In this document: positions 19,220-27,400 of the stretch, one piece after another
Layout: each line of letters opens with the position of its first letter
Numbering within the stretch: the stretch's first letter is position 1
From: Lachnospiraceae bacterium
GTDB lineage: Bacteria; Bacillota; Clostridia; Lachnospirales; Lachnospiraceae
Reading direction: 5' to 3'
NCBI GenBank assembly: GCA_011959925.1
Contig: BLMD01000008.1
Span: 1-55,413 of the forward strand
DNA: 55,413 nucleotides
Made by a program: the position numbers and the translations under genes
The notes under the pieces: model-generated
Told to the model about the DNA's origin: nothing
Databases searched by the model: none
The model's input: the letters and a program-made list of their open reading frames with translations, nothing else

Positions 19220-20296
19220 ATGCCGACCATAAGCCTTTGCATGATTGTCAAAAATGAGGAACTGCATCTTGCACGCTGTCTTGACAGCGTGGCGGAACTG
19301 GTAGACGAGATTATCGTTGTAGATACCGGTTCTACAGACCGGACGATAGAAATAGCGTCCGAGTATACATCCAAAGTTTATTCGTATCCATGGAAAGATG
19401 ATTTTTCGGACGCTAGAAACTATTCTTTTTCCAAGGCGTCGATGGATTACTGTATGTGGATGGATGCAGACGATGTTTTAAAAGATACGGAAAAAGAAAA
19501 ATTTCTGAACTTAAAGCAGATGTTGCAGCCGGATACCGATATTGTTATGATGAAATATAATACGGCTTTTGATGAAGCCGGAAAACCGTCTTTTTCTTAT
19601 TTCAGGGAAAGATGGATCCGAAATTGTTCCAAATACCGCTGGGTCGGCGCAGTCCATGAAGTAATTCCTCCGGTTGGCAGACTCGTTTATTCGGACATCG
19701 CAATTAGTCACAAAAAAATGAGATCCGGGGATCCTGACCGGAATCTGAGAATATATCGGAAGCTGCTTGCGGAGGGTAAGACATTGGATTTGCGGCAGCA
19801 ATATTATTACGGGCGTGAGCTGTATTATCACAAACAATACGAAGAGGCTGTTTCTGTGCTGGAACAATTTCTGCTCTCAGAAGAAGGATGGATCGAGAAC
19901 AAAATCGAGGCGTGCGCCGTCTGTGCCGACTGTTATTACCGTCTGGGGCAGGATGCGGCTGCATTAAATGTGTTGCTGCGCAGTATGAGCTTTGATTTGC
20001 CGAGAGCGGAATTGTGCTGTGAAATCGGAAAATATTTTTTGGAGCACGAAAATTACCATACGGCAGCCTATTGGTATGAAACTGCACTGCACAGACCCAA
20101 AAAGGATCATGCAGGGGGATTTGTCCTGCCGGATTGCTATGATTATATCCCCCTCTTACAGTTATGTGTATGTTTTGATAAGATAGGGGATCGGAAAAAA
20201 GCAAAGGAATACAATGACAGAGCGGGGGCGCTGAAGCCTTATTCTAAATCATATCTTTATAACAAACAATATTTTGACAATCTTCACATTTCCTAG
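19220..20296 (+). CDS. Family 2 glycosyltransferase with TPR-like tail
   Basis: A 358-residue cytoplasmic glycosyltransferase. The GT-A domain (about 1-200) opens with ISLCMIVKNEELHLARCLDSV, has IIVVDTGSTDRT and the metal-binding MWMDADDVL, the DxD-type motif. Residues about 210-345 form helical TPR-like repeats (YYYGRELYYHKQYEEAVSVLEQFL; YYRLGQDAAALNVLL). This architecture is shared with SunS-like and with SgtA-type enzymes; in C. difficile sgtA lies next to bclA1 and glycosylates it. Here the gene sits between two collagen-like genes, so transfer of sugar to Thr in their triplets is the likely role (inference). GGGAGG lies ten bases before the ATG. Confidence 0.88.
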   Translation: MPTISLCMIVKNEELHLARCLDSVAELVDEIIVVDTGSTDRTIEIASEYTSKVYSYPWKDDFSDARNYSFSKASMDYCMWMDADDVLKDTEKEKFLNLKQMLQPDTDIVMMKYNTAFDEAGKPSFSYFRERWIRNCSKYRWVGAVHEVIPPVGRLVYSDIAISHKKMRSGDPDRNLRIYRKLLAEGKTLDLRQQYYYGRELYYHKQYEEAVSVLEQFLLSEEGWIENKIEACAVCADCYYRLGQDAAALNVLLRSMSFDLPRAELCCEIGKYFLEHENYHTAAYWYETALHRPKKDHAGGFVLPDCYDYIPLLQLCVCFDKIGDRKKAKEYNDRAGALKPYSKSYLYNKQYFDNLHIS

Positions 20297-20327
20297 AGCG
20301 TGTTTTAGACACGCTCTGATTTTTTTC
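20295..20327 (+). terminator. Intrinsic terminator after the glycosyltransferase
   Basis: A perfect 9-bp stem AGAGCGTGT/ACACGCTCT with loop TTTAG, followed by GATTTTTTT. It ends the first collagen-glycosyltransferase transcript, so the second collagen gene needs its own promoter. Confidence 0.9.
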
Positions 20328-20338
20328 GGAAAAATGTA

Positions 20339-20365
20339 ACAAAAATGGGGGATATTCATAAAGTA
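20339..20365 (+). promoter_or_regulatory. Sigma-K-type promoter match before the BclA-like gene
   Basis: AC at 20339-20340, exactly 16 bases, then CATAAAGTA at 20357-20365, a full match to the sigma-K consensus AC-N16-CATANNNTA. It sits directly after the terminator and about 55 bases before the gene start. Confidence 0.68.
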
Positions 20366-20426
20366 TTTGTAGAAAAAGATGCTTTTTAAGTATCTTTTCG
20401 GATTATTTAGAAAGGATGTGTACGAA

Positions 20427-21911
20427 ATGAATCAAAAGAACCCACATGAAGATTGTCAAAAAACATGTTGTTCGCCTTGCTGTGAACGCGGCCCGGCGGG
20501 TCCCAAGGGGGACCAGGGTCCTGCGGGACCGCAGGGAATCAAAGGAGATACCGGATGTCCCGGTCCCAAAGGCGACAGAGGAGATCAGGGACCGATAGGC
20601 CCGCAGGGGATTCCCGGCGCTCCCGGTGCAAGAGGTCCCAGAGGAAATACAGGGCCGGTCGGACCGACCGGAAATACGGGACCGAGAGGTTATACGGGTC
20701 CCAGGGGTTACGCAGGTCCCCAGGGTATGCAGGGGATCCAGGGTGTCCGCGGTGATATCGGTCCTAAAGGGGATCCGGGATGCGAAGGCCCTAAGGGAGA
20801 TGCAGGACCTATGGGACCCGTGGGGCCGACGGGTCCGGTTGGACCGGCAGGCCCGCAGGGAGATGTCGGGATTCAGGGTCCCAGAGGTATTCCCGGACCA
20901 ACGGGAGCAACGGGAGCCACCGGACCTATGGGTCCGCAGGGCGTAACCGGACCGCAGGGTATCCAGGGTGTGACCGGGCCGATCGGGATCCAGGGACCGA
21001 AAGGATGCCCGGGAGATGAAGGCCCGACCGGGGCGACCGGGGCGACTGGAGCAACCGGAGCAGACGGAGCGGTCGGAGCGACCGGAGCAACCGGGGCAAC
21101 CGGAGCAGACGGAGCGACCGGGGCGACTGGAGCAACCGGAGCAGACGGAGCAACCGGGGCAACCGGAGCAGACGGAGCAACCGGGGCGACCGGAGTGACC
21201 GGGGCAACCGGAGCAACCGGAGCAGACGGGGCAACCGGAGCGACTGGAGCAACCGGAGCAGACGGAGCGACCGGAGCAACCGGGGCAACCGGAGCGACTG
21301 GAGCAACCGGAGCAGACGGAGCGACCGGGGCAACCGGAGCAGATGGAGCGACTGGAGCAACCGGAGCAACCGGAGCAACCGGGGCTGCCGGTACGGGAGC
21401 AATTATTCCGTTTGCATCAGGACTTCCGGTTGCCTTGACGACAATTGCCGGAGGACTTGCGGGACTTCCTGCTTTTGTTGGATTTGGAAGCAGCGTGCAG
21501 GGGCTTACGATTTTAGGATCGACGATTGATATTACAAATGCTGCAGGAACACTTACGAACTTTGCGTTTCAGGTTCCGCGCGCCGGTATCATTACCTCAT
21601 TCAGCGCGTTCTTTAGTACAACGGCGGCGCTTTCTTTACTGGGTTCTAATGTGACGGTAAATGCGCAGATCTATCAATCCGCAACGCCGAACAACGTATT
21701 TTCTCCGATTGCCGGAACGCTGATCAATCTGACACCGTCGCTTACCGGAGTGATATCCATCGGTACATTATTAAATGGATCGCTTACAGGACTCAATATC
21801 CCGGTAACGGCTCAAACTCGGCTTATGCTGGTATTTTCGGCAACGGCAAGCGGCCTGTCGCTGCTCAATACGGTTGCAGGCTATGCAAGCGCCGGTTTAG
21901 GTATTAATTAA
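20427..21911 (+). CDS. BclA-like collagen exosporium/spore-surface glycoprotein
   Basis: A 494-residue protein. The ATG at 20427 follows GAAAGGATG; the in-frame ATG at 20379 would start almost at the predicted mRNA 5' end. The N-terminus is short and Cys-rich ([13 protein letters not shown]). From about residue 22 to 325 there are unbroken G-X-Y triplets: first mixed collagen-like triplets ([13 protein letters not shown]), then a low-complexity array of GAT/GAD triplets. The last 170 residues (starting [19 protein letters not shown]) match the BclA C-terminal trimerisation domain seen on Bacillus and C. difficile spores. The many Thr in GAT triplets are expected O-glycosylation sites. It should form hair-like filaments on the spore. 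The GAT/GAD array is prone to length change by slippage. Confidence 0.9.
   Translation: MNQKNPHEDCQKTCCSPCCERGPAGPKGDQGPAGPQGIKGDTGCPGPKGDRGDQGPIGPQGIPGAPGARGPRGNTGPVGPTGNTGPRGYTGPRGYAGPQGMQGIQGVRGDIGPKGDPGCEGPKGDAGPMGPVGPTGPVGPAGPQGDVGIQGPRGIPGPTGATGATGPMGPQGVTGPQGIQGVTGPIGIQGPKGCPGDEGPTGATGATGATGADGAVGATGATGATGADGATGATGATGADGATGATGADGATGATGVTGATGATGADGATGATGATGADGATGATGATGATGATGADGATGATGADGATGATGATGATGAAGTGAIIPFASGLPVALTTIAGGLAGLPAFVGFGSSVQGLTILGSTIDITNAAGTLTNFAFQVPRAGIITSFSAFFSTTAALSLLGSNVTVNAQIYQSATPNNVFSPIAGTLINLTPSLTGVISIGTLLNGSLTGLNIPVTAQTRLMLVFSATASGLSLLNTVAGYASAGLGIN
21042..21384 (+). repeat. Tandem 9-bp coding repeat (GAT/GAD triplet array)
   Basis: Near-perfect repeats of units such as GGAGCAACC and GGGGCGACC, with interspersed GGAGCAGAC, encode Gly-Ala-Thr and Gly-Ala-Asp. 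The DNA identity between units is higher than needed by the code, indicating recent tandem duplication. Confidence 0.85.
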
Positions 21912-21930
21912 TGCCGTGAAATAGAAAATC

Positions 21931-21968
21931 CCGGAAGTTTCGTTTTTCGGAACTTCCGGAATTTTTTT
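21931..21968 (+). terminator. Intrinsic terminator after the BclA-like gene
   Basis: CCGGAAGTTTCG pairs with CGGAACTTCCGG (one G-U) around TTTTT, followed by AATTTTTTT. The stem lies between convergent genes and could also slow the opposing lacI-family transcript. Confidence 0.88.
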
Positions 21969-22025
21969 GCGAATCGGGCATTGAGATTCCGTTTTGCCTG
22001 CAGACACGTTCGTGCGGCCGGCCGG

Positions 22026-23021
22026 TCATCTTGGATAACAGCTGCCGCGGTTTACGATGCGGCAGGGAAATTCAATCCGCACGGATTCGGTATGTTTTTT
22101 TGCCATCCGGTCTAATAACAGAGTGACAGCCATATGTGCCATTTCTTTTCTTGGAATATGGATCGTCGTTAAAAACGGCGTCGTATTTTCACTGTCTTCA
22201 ATGTTATCAATGGAAATTACGGAAATGTTTCGTTTGATGTTCCGTTTTTGTGCCTTTAAAATCCGAAGGACTTCAATTGCGGTGACATCATTTGCACAGA
22301 AAACGGCAGAAAAATCCTGTGCACTTTCCAGTAATTCAGAAAAAGCTGCGTGTGCAGATTCTCTTGTCTGGTCGGTTTGCTTGATCCACTCATAATTCAT
22401 CGGAAGATGATTGCGGATCAGGCAGTTGCAGTAGCCGATGTATCGGCTTTCGTGCGAACAGTCTCCGATATAAGCGATATTTTTATGACCAAGGGAAATC
22501 AGATGCTTCATGGCAAGCTCGGCGGCTTTCTGGCCGTCGCATACGACTTCGTCTACATTGAAATTCATTGGATTTCTCCAGATTCCTACGATATTATTGT
22601 TTAAGGACATAATCTGGCTAAGAAGCTGTTCCGAACAGCGGCCGAGTATGATCACGCCCTGGGAGTTAGCGAGTGAGTCCGGGGAAAGGTTTTCTTCTGT
22701 GTAGATAATTTCATCGATCACCGCCTGATTTTCATAGAGAGAAATTTCAAGACTGCGGAATAATTCGTAAAAAAACGGATCTGCATCCAGAACCTTGATG
22801 CGTGCGAGCACAATGCTGATATGCCGTACGGATGTTTCGTCCTTAACACGGCTTTTCAGTTTTCTTGCATTTTCATTGCGGCAGTATCCGATTTCTCTTG
22901 CAGCCTGAAATATGTTATCGCGTACTTGTTTGGAAGCACAGGTAGAGGAAACGTTGTTTAAAACTCTTGAGACGGTAGAGGGAGAAACGCCTGTCATTTC
23001 TGCGATTTTCTTTAACGACAT
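22026..23021 (-). CDS. LacI-family transcriptional repressor
   Basis: A 331-residue regulator. The N-terminal HTH reads LKKIAEMTGVSPSTVSRVLNN, followed by a hinge region and a periplasmic-binding-protein-like sensor domain (GVIILGRCSEQLLSQI; LGHKNIAYIGDC; FSAVFCANDVTAIEVLRIL; ISVISIDNIEDSENTTPFLTTIHIP). AAGGAG lies before the ATG. It is the second gene of a leftward pair after the DUF6440-like gene. The divergent sulfate transporter promoter is flanked by two sites of the GCAA-N4-TTGC type bound by this family, so that operon is the probable target. The effector is unknown; a sugar or sulfonate-type ligand cannot be told apart from sequence. Confidence 0.92.
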   Translation of the reverse strand: MSLKKIAEMTGVSPSTVSRVLNNVSSTCASKQVRDNIFQAAREIGYCRNENARKLKSRVKDETSVRHISIVLARIKVLDADPFFYELFRSLEISLYENQAVIDEIIYTEENLSPDSLANSQGVIILGRCSEQLLSQIMSLNNNIVGIWRNPMNFNVDEVVCDGQKAAELAMKHLISLGHKNIAYIGDCSHESRYIGYCNCLIRNHLPMNYEWIKQTDQTRESAHAAFSELLESAQDFSAVFCANDVTAIEVLRILKAQKRNIKRNISVISIDNIEDSENTTPFLTTIHIPRKEMAHMAVTLLLDRMAKKHTESVRIEFPCRIVNRGSCYPR

Positions 23022-23031
23022 AACAATCTCC

Positions 23032-23214
23032 TTATTTTTGGGGCGTTATTACCGGGTTTCCGTCCGCATTCAATAAAGGGGTCAATCCTCCGGCATGTCC
23101 GGTTGCTGTAAACAGATAGTTGACGCCTGTTTCCTGGTCGATCAGAATTATGTTCAAGGTACTAAGGAAAGACCCTTCTTGGTATACTGTTAGAAATCTG
23201 TTCTCTTTTTTCAT
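23032..23214 (-). CDS. Small conserved protein, DUF6440-like
   Basis: A 60-residue protein with the pattern FLTVYQEGSF...NIILIDQETGVNYLF...GHAGGLTPLLNADGNPVI, which I recognise as the DUF6440 type widespread in Firmicutes. The strong ribosome-binding site (GAAAGGAGAA) and the ten-base gap to the LacI gene support a real gene co-transcribed with the repressor. The chain is predicted to be mostly beta strands. Function is unknown. Confidence 0.8.
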   Translation of the reverse strand: MKKENRFLTVYQEGSFLSTLNIILIDQETGVNYLFTATGHAGGLTPLLNADGNPVITPQK

Positions 23215-23259
23215 TGCAGATATTCTCCTTTCAAACTACATATCTGTCGTTTTCTTTCT

Positions 23260-23288
23260 ATTATACAATGCTGCCGTAAAAAGCACAA
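23260..23288 (-). promoter_or_regulatory. Promoter of the DUF6440-lacI pair
   Basis: On the minus strand: TTGTGC (23288-23283), a 17-base spacer and TATAAT (23265-23260). It is divergent from the sulfate operon promoter about 60 bases away. Confidence 0.6.
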
Positions 23289-23327
23289 CTATTACGGTCA
23301 GGAAGCGGGCGATAACAGTTTAATAGA

Positions 23328-23339
23328 GCAAACGTTTGA
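23328..23339. promoter_or_regulatory. LacI-type operator O1
   Basis: GCAAACGTTTGA is one base short of a perfect LacI-family palindrome. It lies 11 bases upstream of the -35 box of the sulfate operon and between the two divergent promoters. Confidence 0.65.
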
Positions 23340-23350
23340 GTTATAAGTGA

Positions 23351-23380
23351 TTGACAAAACGGCTGTTATTCCTTTATTAT
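23351..23380 (+). promoter_or_regulatory. Promoter of the sulfate transporter operon
   Basis: TTGACA (23351-23356) and TATTAT (23375-23380) with an 18-base spacer (or TTATTA with 17). Operators lie on both sides, a layout that would allow repression by looping or steric block. Confidence 0.7.
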
Positions 23381-23414
23381 TCTCTATAACAAAGAAAGAA
23401 ACGGCAAACGAAAG

Positions 23415-23426
23415 GCAATCGTTTGC
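23415..23426. promoter_or_regulatory. LacI-type operator O2
   Basis: GCAATCGTTTGC, a palindrome of the GCAA-N-CG-N-TTGC type, sits downstream of the promoter in the leader of the sulfate operon, 87 bases from O1 and about 36 bases before the first start codon. Confidence 0.65.
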
Positions 23427-23461
23427 GTAAATTTGAAAGAGAACAGGAGAGGAAGCGGAAG

Positions 23462-24493
23462 ATGAAAAAAAGAAATTGGATTCGGAACGCAATATGTTTT
23501 ACGATGACGGCGGTATGTATGACGGGGGTATTTGCAGGATGCGGAGACAAGAAGGATGACGGGACGCTTACATTTACCAATGTGTCTTACGATCCGACGC
23601 GTGAGTTTTATGAGGCATATAACAAAATGTTTGCCGAACATTATAAAGAAGAAACGGGGAATGAGATCGAGCTTGTGCAGTCTCACGGCGGCTCCGGTTC
23701 GCAGGCGCGTTCCGTGATCGAAGGAAACGATGCGGACGTTGTCACGCTGGCGCTTGCCCACGATATTACGGCGATCGAGGAAGCAGGACTGATCGAGGAA
23801 GGATGGATGGACGAATTTGAGAAAAACAGTTCTCCTTATACGTCGACGATCGTGTTTCTGGTACACAGCGGAAATGAAAAAGGAATCAAAGACTGGGACG
23901 ATCTGACAGAAGAAGGCGTTGAGATCATTACGCCGGACCCAAAATCTTCCGGCGGCGCATGCTGGAATTTCCTGGCGGCATGGCAGTATGCGAAGGAGAC
24001 GTTTGGCGGGGACGAAACGAAGATGAAAGATTTCGTATCGAAAGTGTATGATAATGTACTGGTTATGGATTCCGGCGCAAGAGGAGCGACGACGACGTTT
24101 GTGGAAAACGGACAGGGAGATGTGCTGATCGCGTGGGAAAACGAAGCGCTTTTGACGCTTCAGGAATATCCGGGAGAATATGAGCTTGTGACGCCGAGCA
24201 TCAGTATTTTAGCTGAGCCTTCCGTAGCCATTGTAGATGAAAATGCAGACAAAAACGGCACGCAGGAAACGGCAAAAGCTTATCTGGAATACTTATATAC
24301 GCAGGACGCGCAGCGTCTGGCGGGTACGCATTTTTACCGGCCGTCGGATGAGTCGGTGCTGCAGGAGTTTTCAGATACGTTTGATCTGTCTGTCAATCTG
24401 TGTACAATTGACGATTTTGGCGGCTGGGATCAGGCGTATGCAGATTTCTTTGCAGACGACGCTATTTTTGATGAAATCTATAGTAATCAGTAG
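23462..24493 (+). CDS. sbp: Sulfate ABC transporter, substrate-binding lipoprotein
   Basis: A 343-residue lipoprotein that captures sulfate (or thiosulfate) outside the membrane and delivers it to CysTWA. The signal peptide ends in a lipobox (VFAGCGDKK). Family motifs: FTNVSYDPTREFYEAYNKMF, the oxyanion-binding SHGGSGSQARSVIEG, VVTLALAHDI and SGGACWNFLAAWQYA. The ATG at 23462 has GAGAGGAAG upstream; the frame extends to 23423 but the extra residues are charged and would spoil the signal peptide. First gene of a four-gene operon. Confidence 0.92.
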   Translation: MKKRNWIRNAICFTMTAVCMTGVFAGCGDKKDDGTLTFTNVSYDPTREFYEAYNKMFAEHYKEETGNEIELVQSHGGSGSQARSVIEGNDADVVTLALAHDITAIEEAGLIEEGWMDEFEKNSSPYTSTIVFLVHSGNEKGIKDWDDLTEEGVEIITPDPKSSGGACWNFLAAWQYAKETFGGDETKMKDFVSKVYDNVLVMDSGARGATTTFVENGQGDVLIAWENEALLTLQEYPGEYELVTPSISILAEPSVAIVDENADKNGTQETAKAYLEYLYTQDAQRLAGTHFYRPSDESVLQEFSDTFDLSVNLCTIDDFGGWDQAYADFFADDAIFDEIYSNQ

Positions 24494-24505
24494 GAGGCAG
24501 CAGCA

Positions 24506-25354
24506 TTGAAACAGGCACAGGCAAAAAAAAGAAAATCCATTATTCCGGGATTCGGAATGAGTATGGGCGTTACGGTTGCGATGCTTTCGCTGATTATTCT
24601 GATTCCGCTGGCGTCGGTTCTTGCCTATTCGTTCCGGTTGTCCCCTGGAGAATTTGCGGAGCTTATGACGCGTCCAAACGTTGTGCAGTCGTTTGTTACA
24701 AGCATTGGCTGCGCGCTGTTTGCGGCAGTGATCAACTGCGTATTCGGTGTCATACTGGCATGGGTGCTGGTGCGCTATGAGTTTCCGGGAAAAAGGCTGA
24801 TGGACGGTATGATTGAGCTTCCGTTTGCGCTGCCGACAGCGGTGGCAGGCATTACGCTGACGAAAATGTATTCGGACAGCGGTGTTTTGGGCAGGGCATT
24901 TGAGAGCATCGGCATTGAAATCGCCTATACGAAAACGGGAATTGTAATTGCCATGATCTTTATCGGCATTCCGTTTGTGGTCCGGGCGATTCAGCCGGTA
25001 TTAGAAACGCTCTCGCCGTCTTATGAAGAAGCGGCATATATGTTGGGCGCTTCCCGGTTGACTGTATTTTGGAAAATTATTTTTCCGGAAATACGGCCGG
25101 CGCTTTTGACCGGATTTGGTCTTGCGCTTGCCAGAGGCATCGGGGAATACGGAAGCGTCATTTACATATCGGGAAACAGTGAGAAAAACGGAACCCAGGT
25201 CGTTTCGTATATTATTATGCAGAAGTTAAATTCCGGCAATGTGGACTATGAAGGAGCGGCGGCGATTGCACTTGTGCTGCTTGTGATTTCATTTATCATG
25301 CTGTTTTTGATCAATATCATACAGCATGTTGCAAGCCGGCGGACAAATGCGTAG
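24506..25354 (+). CDS. cysT: Sulfate ABC transporter permease CysT
   Basis: A 282-residue inner-membrane permease with about six helices. The TTG start at 24506 follows AGGAGG. It contains PFALPTAVAGITLTKMY and the cytoplasmic EAA loop EEAAYMLGASRLTVFWKIIFPEIRPALLTGF, the site that docks CysA. GIGEYGSVIYISGN is the CysT/CysU signature. It pairs with CysW to form the channel. Confidence 0.93.
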   Translation: MKQAQAKKRKSIIPGFGMSMGVTVAMLSLIILIPLASVLAYSFRLSPGEFAELMTRPNVVQSFVTSIGCALFAAVINCVFGVILAWVLVRYEFPGKRLMDGMIELPFALPTAVAGITLTKMYSDSGVLGRAFESIGIEIAYTKTGIVIAMIFIGIPFVVRAIQPVLETLSPSYEEAAYMLGASRLTVFWKIIFPEIRPALLTGFGLALARGIGEYGSVIYISGNSEKNGTQVVSYIIMQKLNSGNVDYEGAAAIALVLLVISFIMLFLINIIQHVASRRTNA

Positions 25355-25363
25355 GAGGGGCAG

Positions 25364-26206
25364 ATGAAAGAGAGAAATTCTAAGGTTGTAAAATTTTTTC
25401 TGATCGGAATCAGCGCGGCGTTTTTTCTATTGATGCTCGTTATGCCGCTTCTGGAAGTGATCTACCGGGCGCTTGCGGACGGACTGGAATCGTATCGGAC
25501 GGCGCTTACGGCAGATTATACGCTGTCCGCTTTAAAAGTTACGCTGATTGCAACGCTGATTGCGGTCGCAGTCAATACGGTATTCGGTGTGATTGCGTCC
25601 TGGCTGGTGACCAAATTTGATTTTCGGGGAAAAAATGTACTCTCAACGCTGATTGATATTCCGTTTTCCGTTTCTCCCGTCATTGCGGGTCTTGCCTATA
25701 TCATGACATTTGGGCGGACCGGATGGGCAAAACCTCTGATCGACGGTATCAACGACGCGCTTGGAACGGACATTGCGCTTGTATTTTCGGTTCCCGCAGT
25801 TGTGCTTGCCACAATTTTTGTGACGTTTCCGTTTATCTCCCGAGAGATCATACCGGTATTGTATGCCGAGGGCCGCGACGAAGAAGAGGCGGCAGCCATG
25901 ATGGGAGCGTCCGGTTTTACGATTTTCAGGAAAATTACGTTTCCGCATATCAAATGGGGGCTGCTGTACGGCATTATTCTCTGCGCGGCAAGGGCGTTTG
26001 GAGAATTCGGCGCAGTGTATGCGGTGTCAAAAGCGAGAGGTAAAACGTTTACGCTTCCGCTTGAAATCGATGCTCTTTATATGGCGGGCAGTGCGGATTC
26101 GATTACGCAGGCGTTTGCGGTTTCTTCCCTGTTGGTGGGGATGGCGCTTGTAATGCTGATTTTGAAAAATATCGTAGAATATCGCGGAAAAAGAGACGAT
26201 ATTTGA
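25364..26206 (+). CDS. cysW: Sulfate ABC transporter permease CysW
   Basis: The 280-residue second permease subunit. About six membrane helices; PFSVSPVIAGLAYIMTFG and the EAA loop EEAAAMMGASGFTIFRKITFPHIKWGLLYG are present, followed by AFGEFGAVYAVS, the CysW counterpart of the CysT motif. GGAGG precedes the ATG, nine bases after cysT. Confidence 0.93.
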   Translation: MKERNSKVVKFFLIGISAAFFLLMLVMPLLEVIYRALADGLESYRTALTADYTLSALKVTLIATLIAVAVNTVFGVIASWLVTKFDFRGKNVLSTLIDIPFSVSPVIAGLAYIMTFGRTGWAKPLIDGINDALGTDIALVFSVPAVVLATIFVTFPFISREIIPVLYAEGRDEEEAAAMMGASGFTIFRKITFPHIKWGLLYGIILCAARAFGEFGAVYAVSKARGKTFTLPLEIDALYMAGSADSITQAFAVSSLLVGMALVMLILKNIVEYRGKRDDI

Positions 26207-26221
26207 TTTTGGAGGATGACC

Positions 26222-27289
26222 ATGTACGTAGAAATGAAAGATATATGCAAAAAATTCGGAGATTACGAGGCGGCAAAACAGATTAATTTCGGGATTGCAC
26301 AGGGAAAATTAGTCGCATTGCTTGGTCCAAGCGGAAGCGGCAAAACCACGATTTTACGGATGTTGGCAGGGCTGGAGCAGCAGGACAGCGGTGATGTCAT
26401 TATAGAGGGAAAGGTAGTCAATGACGTTCCCGCAAGCGAGAGGGGCATCGGATTTGTATTTCAGAATTACGCGCTGTTTCGATATATGACCGTTTACGAT
26501 AACATTGCATTCGGTTTAAAAGTTCAGAAAGCAGACAAACAGCGCATCCATGCACGCGTTATGGAAATGATTTCCCTGATCGGCCTGGAGGGGCTTGAGA
26601 AACGTTATCCGAACCAGCTTTCCGGCGGACAGCGGCAGAGAGTTGCGTTTGCCAGGGCGATTGCGCCCAATCCGCAGCTGTTGCTTCTGGATGAGCCCTT
26701 TGCCGCGATCGATGCGAAAGTCCGCAAGGATTTGCGGAAATGGTTAAAGGATATGATCCAGAAAGTCGGGATTACCAGTATTTTTGTTACGCACGACCAG
26801 GAAGAGGCGGTCGAAGTGGCAGATGATATCATTATTATTAACGAAGGAAAGCTGGAGCAGATGGGAAGCCCGATTACGATTTACAAAAATCCGAAGACGC
26901 CGTTTGTGGCACAGTTTATCGGAACTTCCACGATCCTTGAGAATCTTTCCGGCTTTAAAGGATACGGCGATATTCCGGAAGGAAAAAAAGTCATTGTCCG
27001 TCCGGAATTTGTCGAAGCATTTAAAAGCGACAATAAAAAGTTTGCCAATCTGATGGACGCCGTAGAAGAGGGTGTGATTGAAAACGTCGTATTCCGCGGG
27101 AGCTATCTGGAGCTGACGCTGTCGGTGAACGGCGTCCGCCTGACGACAAACCGTTCGCTTGAGCGGCGGCATGTGGATATCGGGGAGAAAATGTGCGTTC
27201 TGCTCTACCGGGCGTACCTGTTTGACGAAGAAGGCGCAGAAATCCGAAAGAATCAGCTTTTGAAGGGGATCGATGTGGAGGCGCTGTAA
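26222..27289 (+). CDS. cysA: Sulfate ABC transporter ATPase CysA
   Basis: A 355-residue ATPase driving sulfate import. Walker A is GPSGSGKTT, the Q-loop FVFQNYALF, the signature LSGGQRQRVAFARA, Walker B LLLLDEPFAA and the switch His in VTHDQEEA. A C-terminal regulatory TOBE-like domain follows from about residue 235. The ATG at 26222 is chosen over 26216 because the latter directly abuts the GGAGG at 26211-26215. No sulfate-reduction or cysteine-synthesis genes follow in the operon. Confidence 0.94.
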   Translation: MYVEMKDICKKFGDYEAAKQINFGIAQGKLVALLGPSGSGKTTILRMLAGLEQQDSGDVIIEGKVVNDVPASERGIGFVFQNYALFRYMTVYDNIAFGLKVQKADKQRIHARVMEMISLIGLEGLEKRYPNQLSGGQRQRVAFARAIAPNPQLLLLDEPFAAIDAKVRKDLRKWLKDMIQKVGITSIFVTHDQEEAVEVADDIIIINEGKLEQMGSPITIYKNPKTPFVAQFIGTSTILENLSGFKGYGDIPEGKKVIVRPEFVEAFKSDNKKFANLMDAVEEGVIENVVFRGSYLELTLSVNGVRLTTNRSLERRHVDIGEKMCVLLYRAYLFDEEGAEIRKNQLLKGIDVEAL

Positions 27290-27323
27290 GAAATGCGATA
27301 AGTAAAAAAGATCAGGAAAGCAG

Positions 27324-27364
27324 AAAAGCGTTTGTCTGGTGGGCAGCCAACGAACGCTTTTGTC
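27324..27364. terminator. Terminator between convergent cysA and pyruvyl transferase genes
   Basis: AAAAGCGTT (27324-27332) pairs with AACGCTTTT (27353-27361). A-run on one side and T-run on the other make it usable from both directions. Confidence 0.75.
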
Positions 27365-27400
27365 TATGGAACGAGAGGATATACAAAATTTCTTCTGCGT

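Noticed and set aside
20926-21402. Long minus-strand Leu/Arg-rich frame opposite the collagen repeats
   Set aside because: It is the mirror of the GAT/GAD repeat array and has no start signal or domain.
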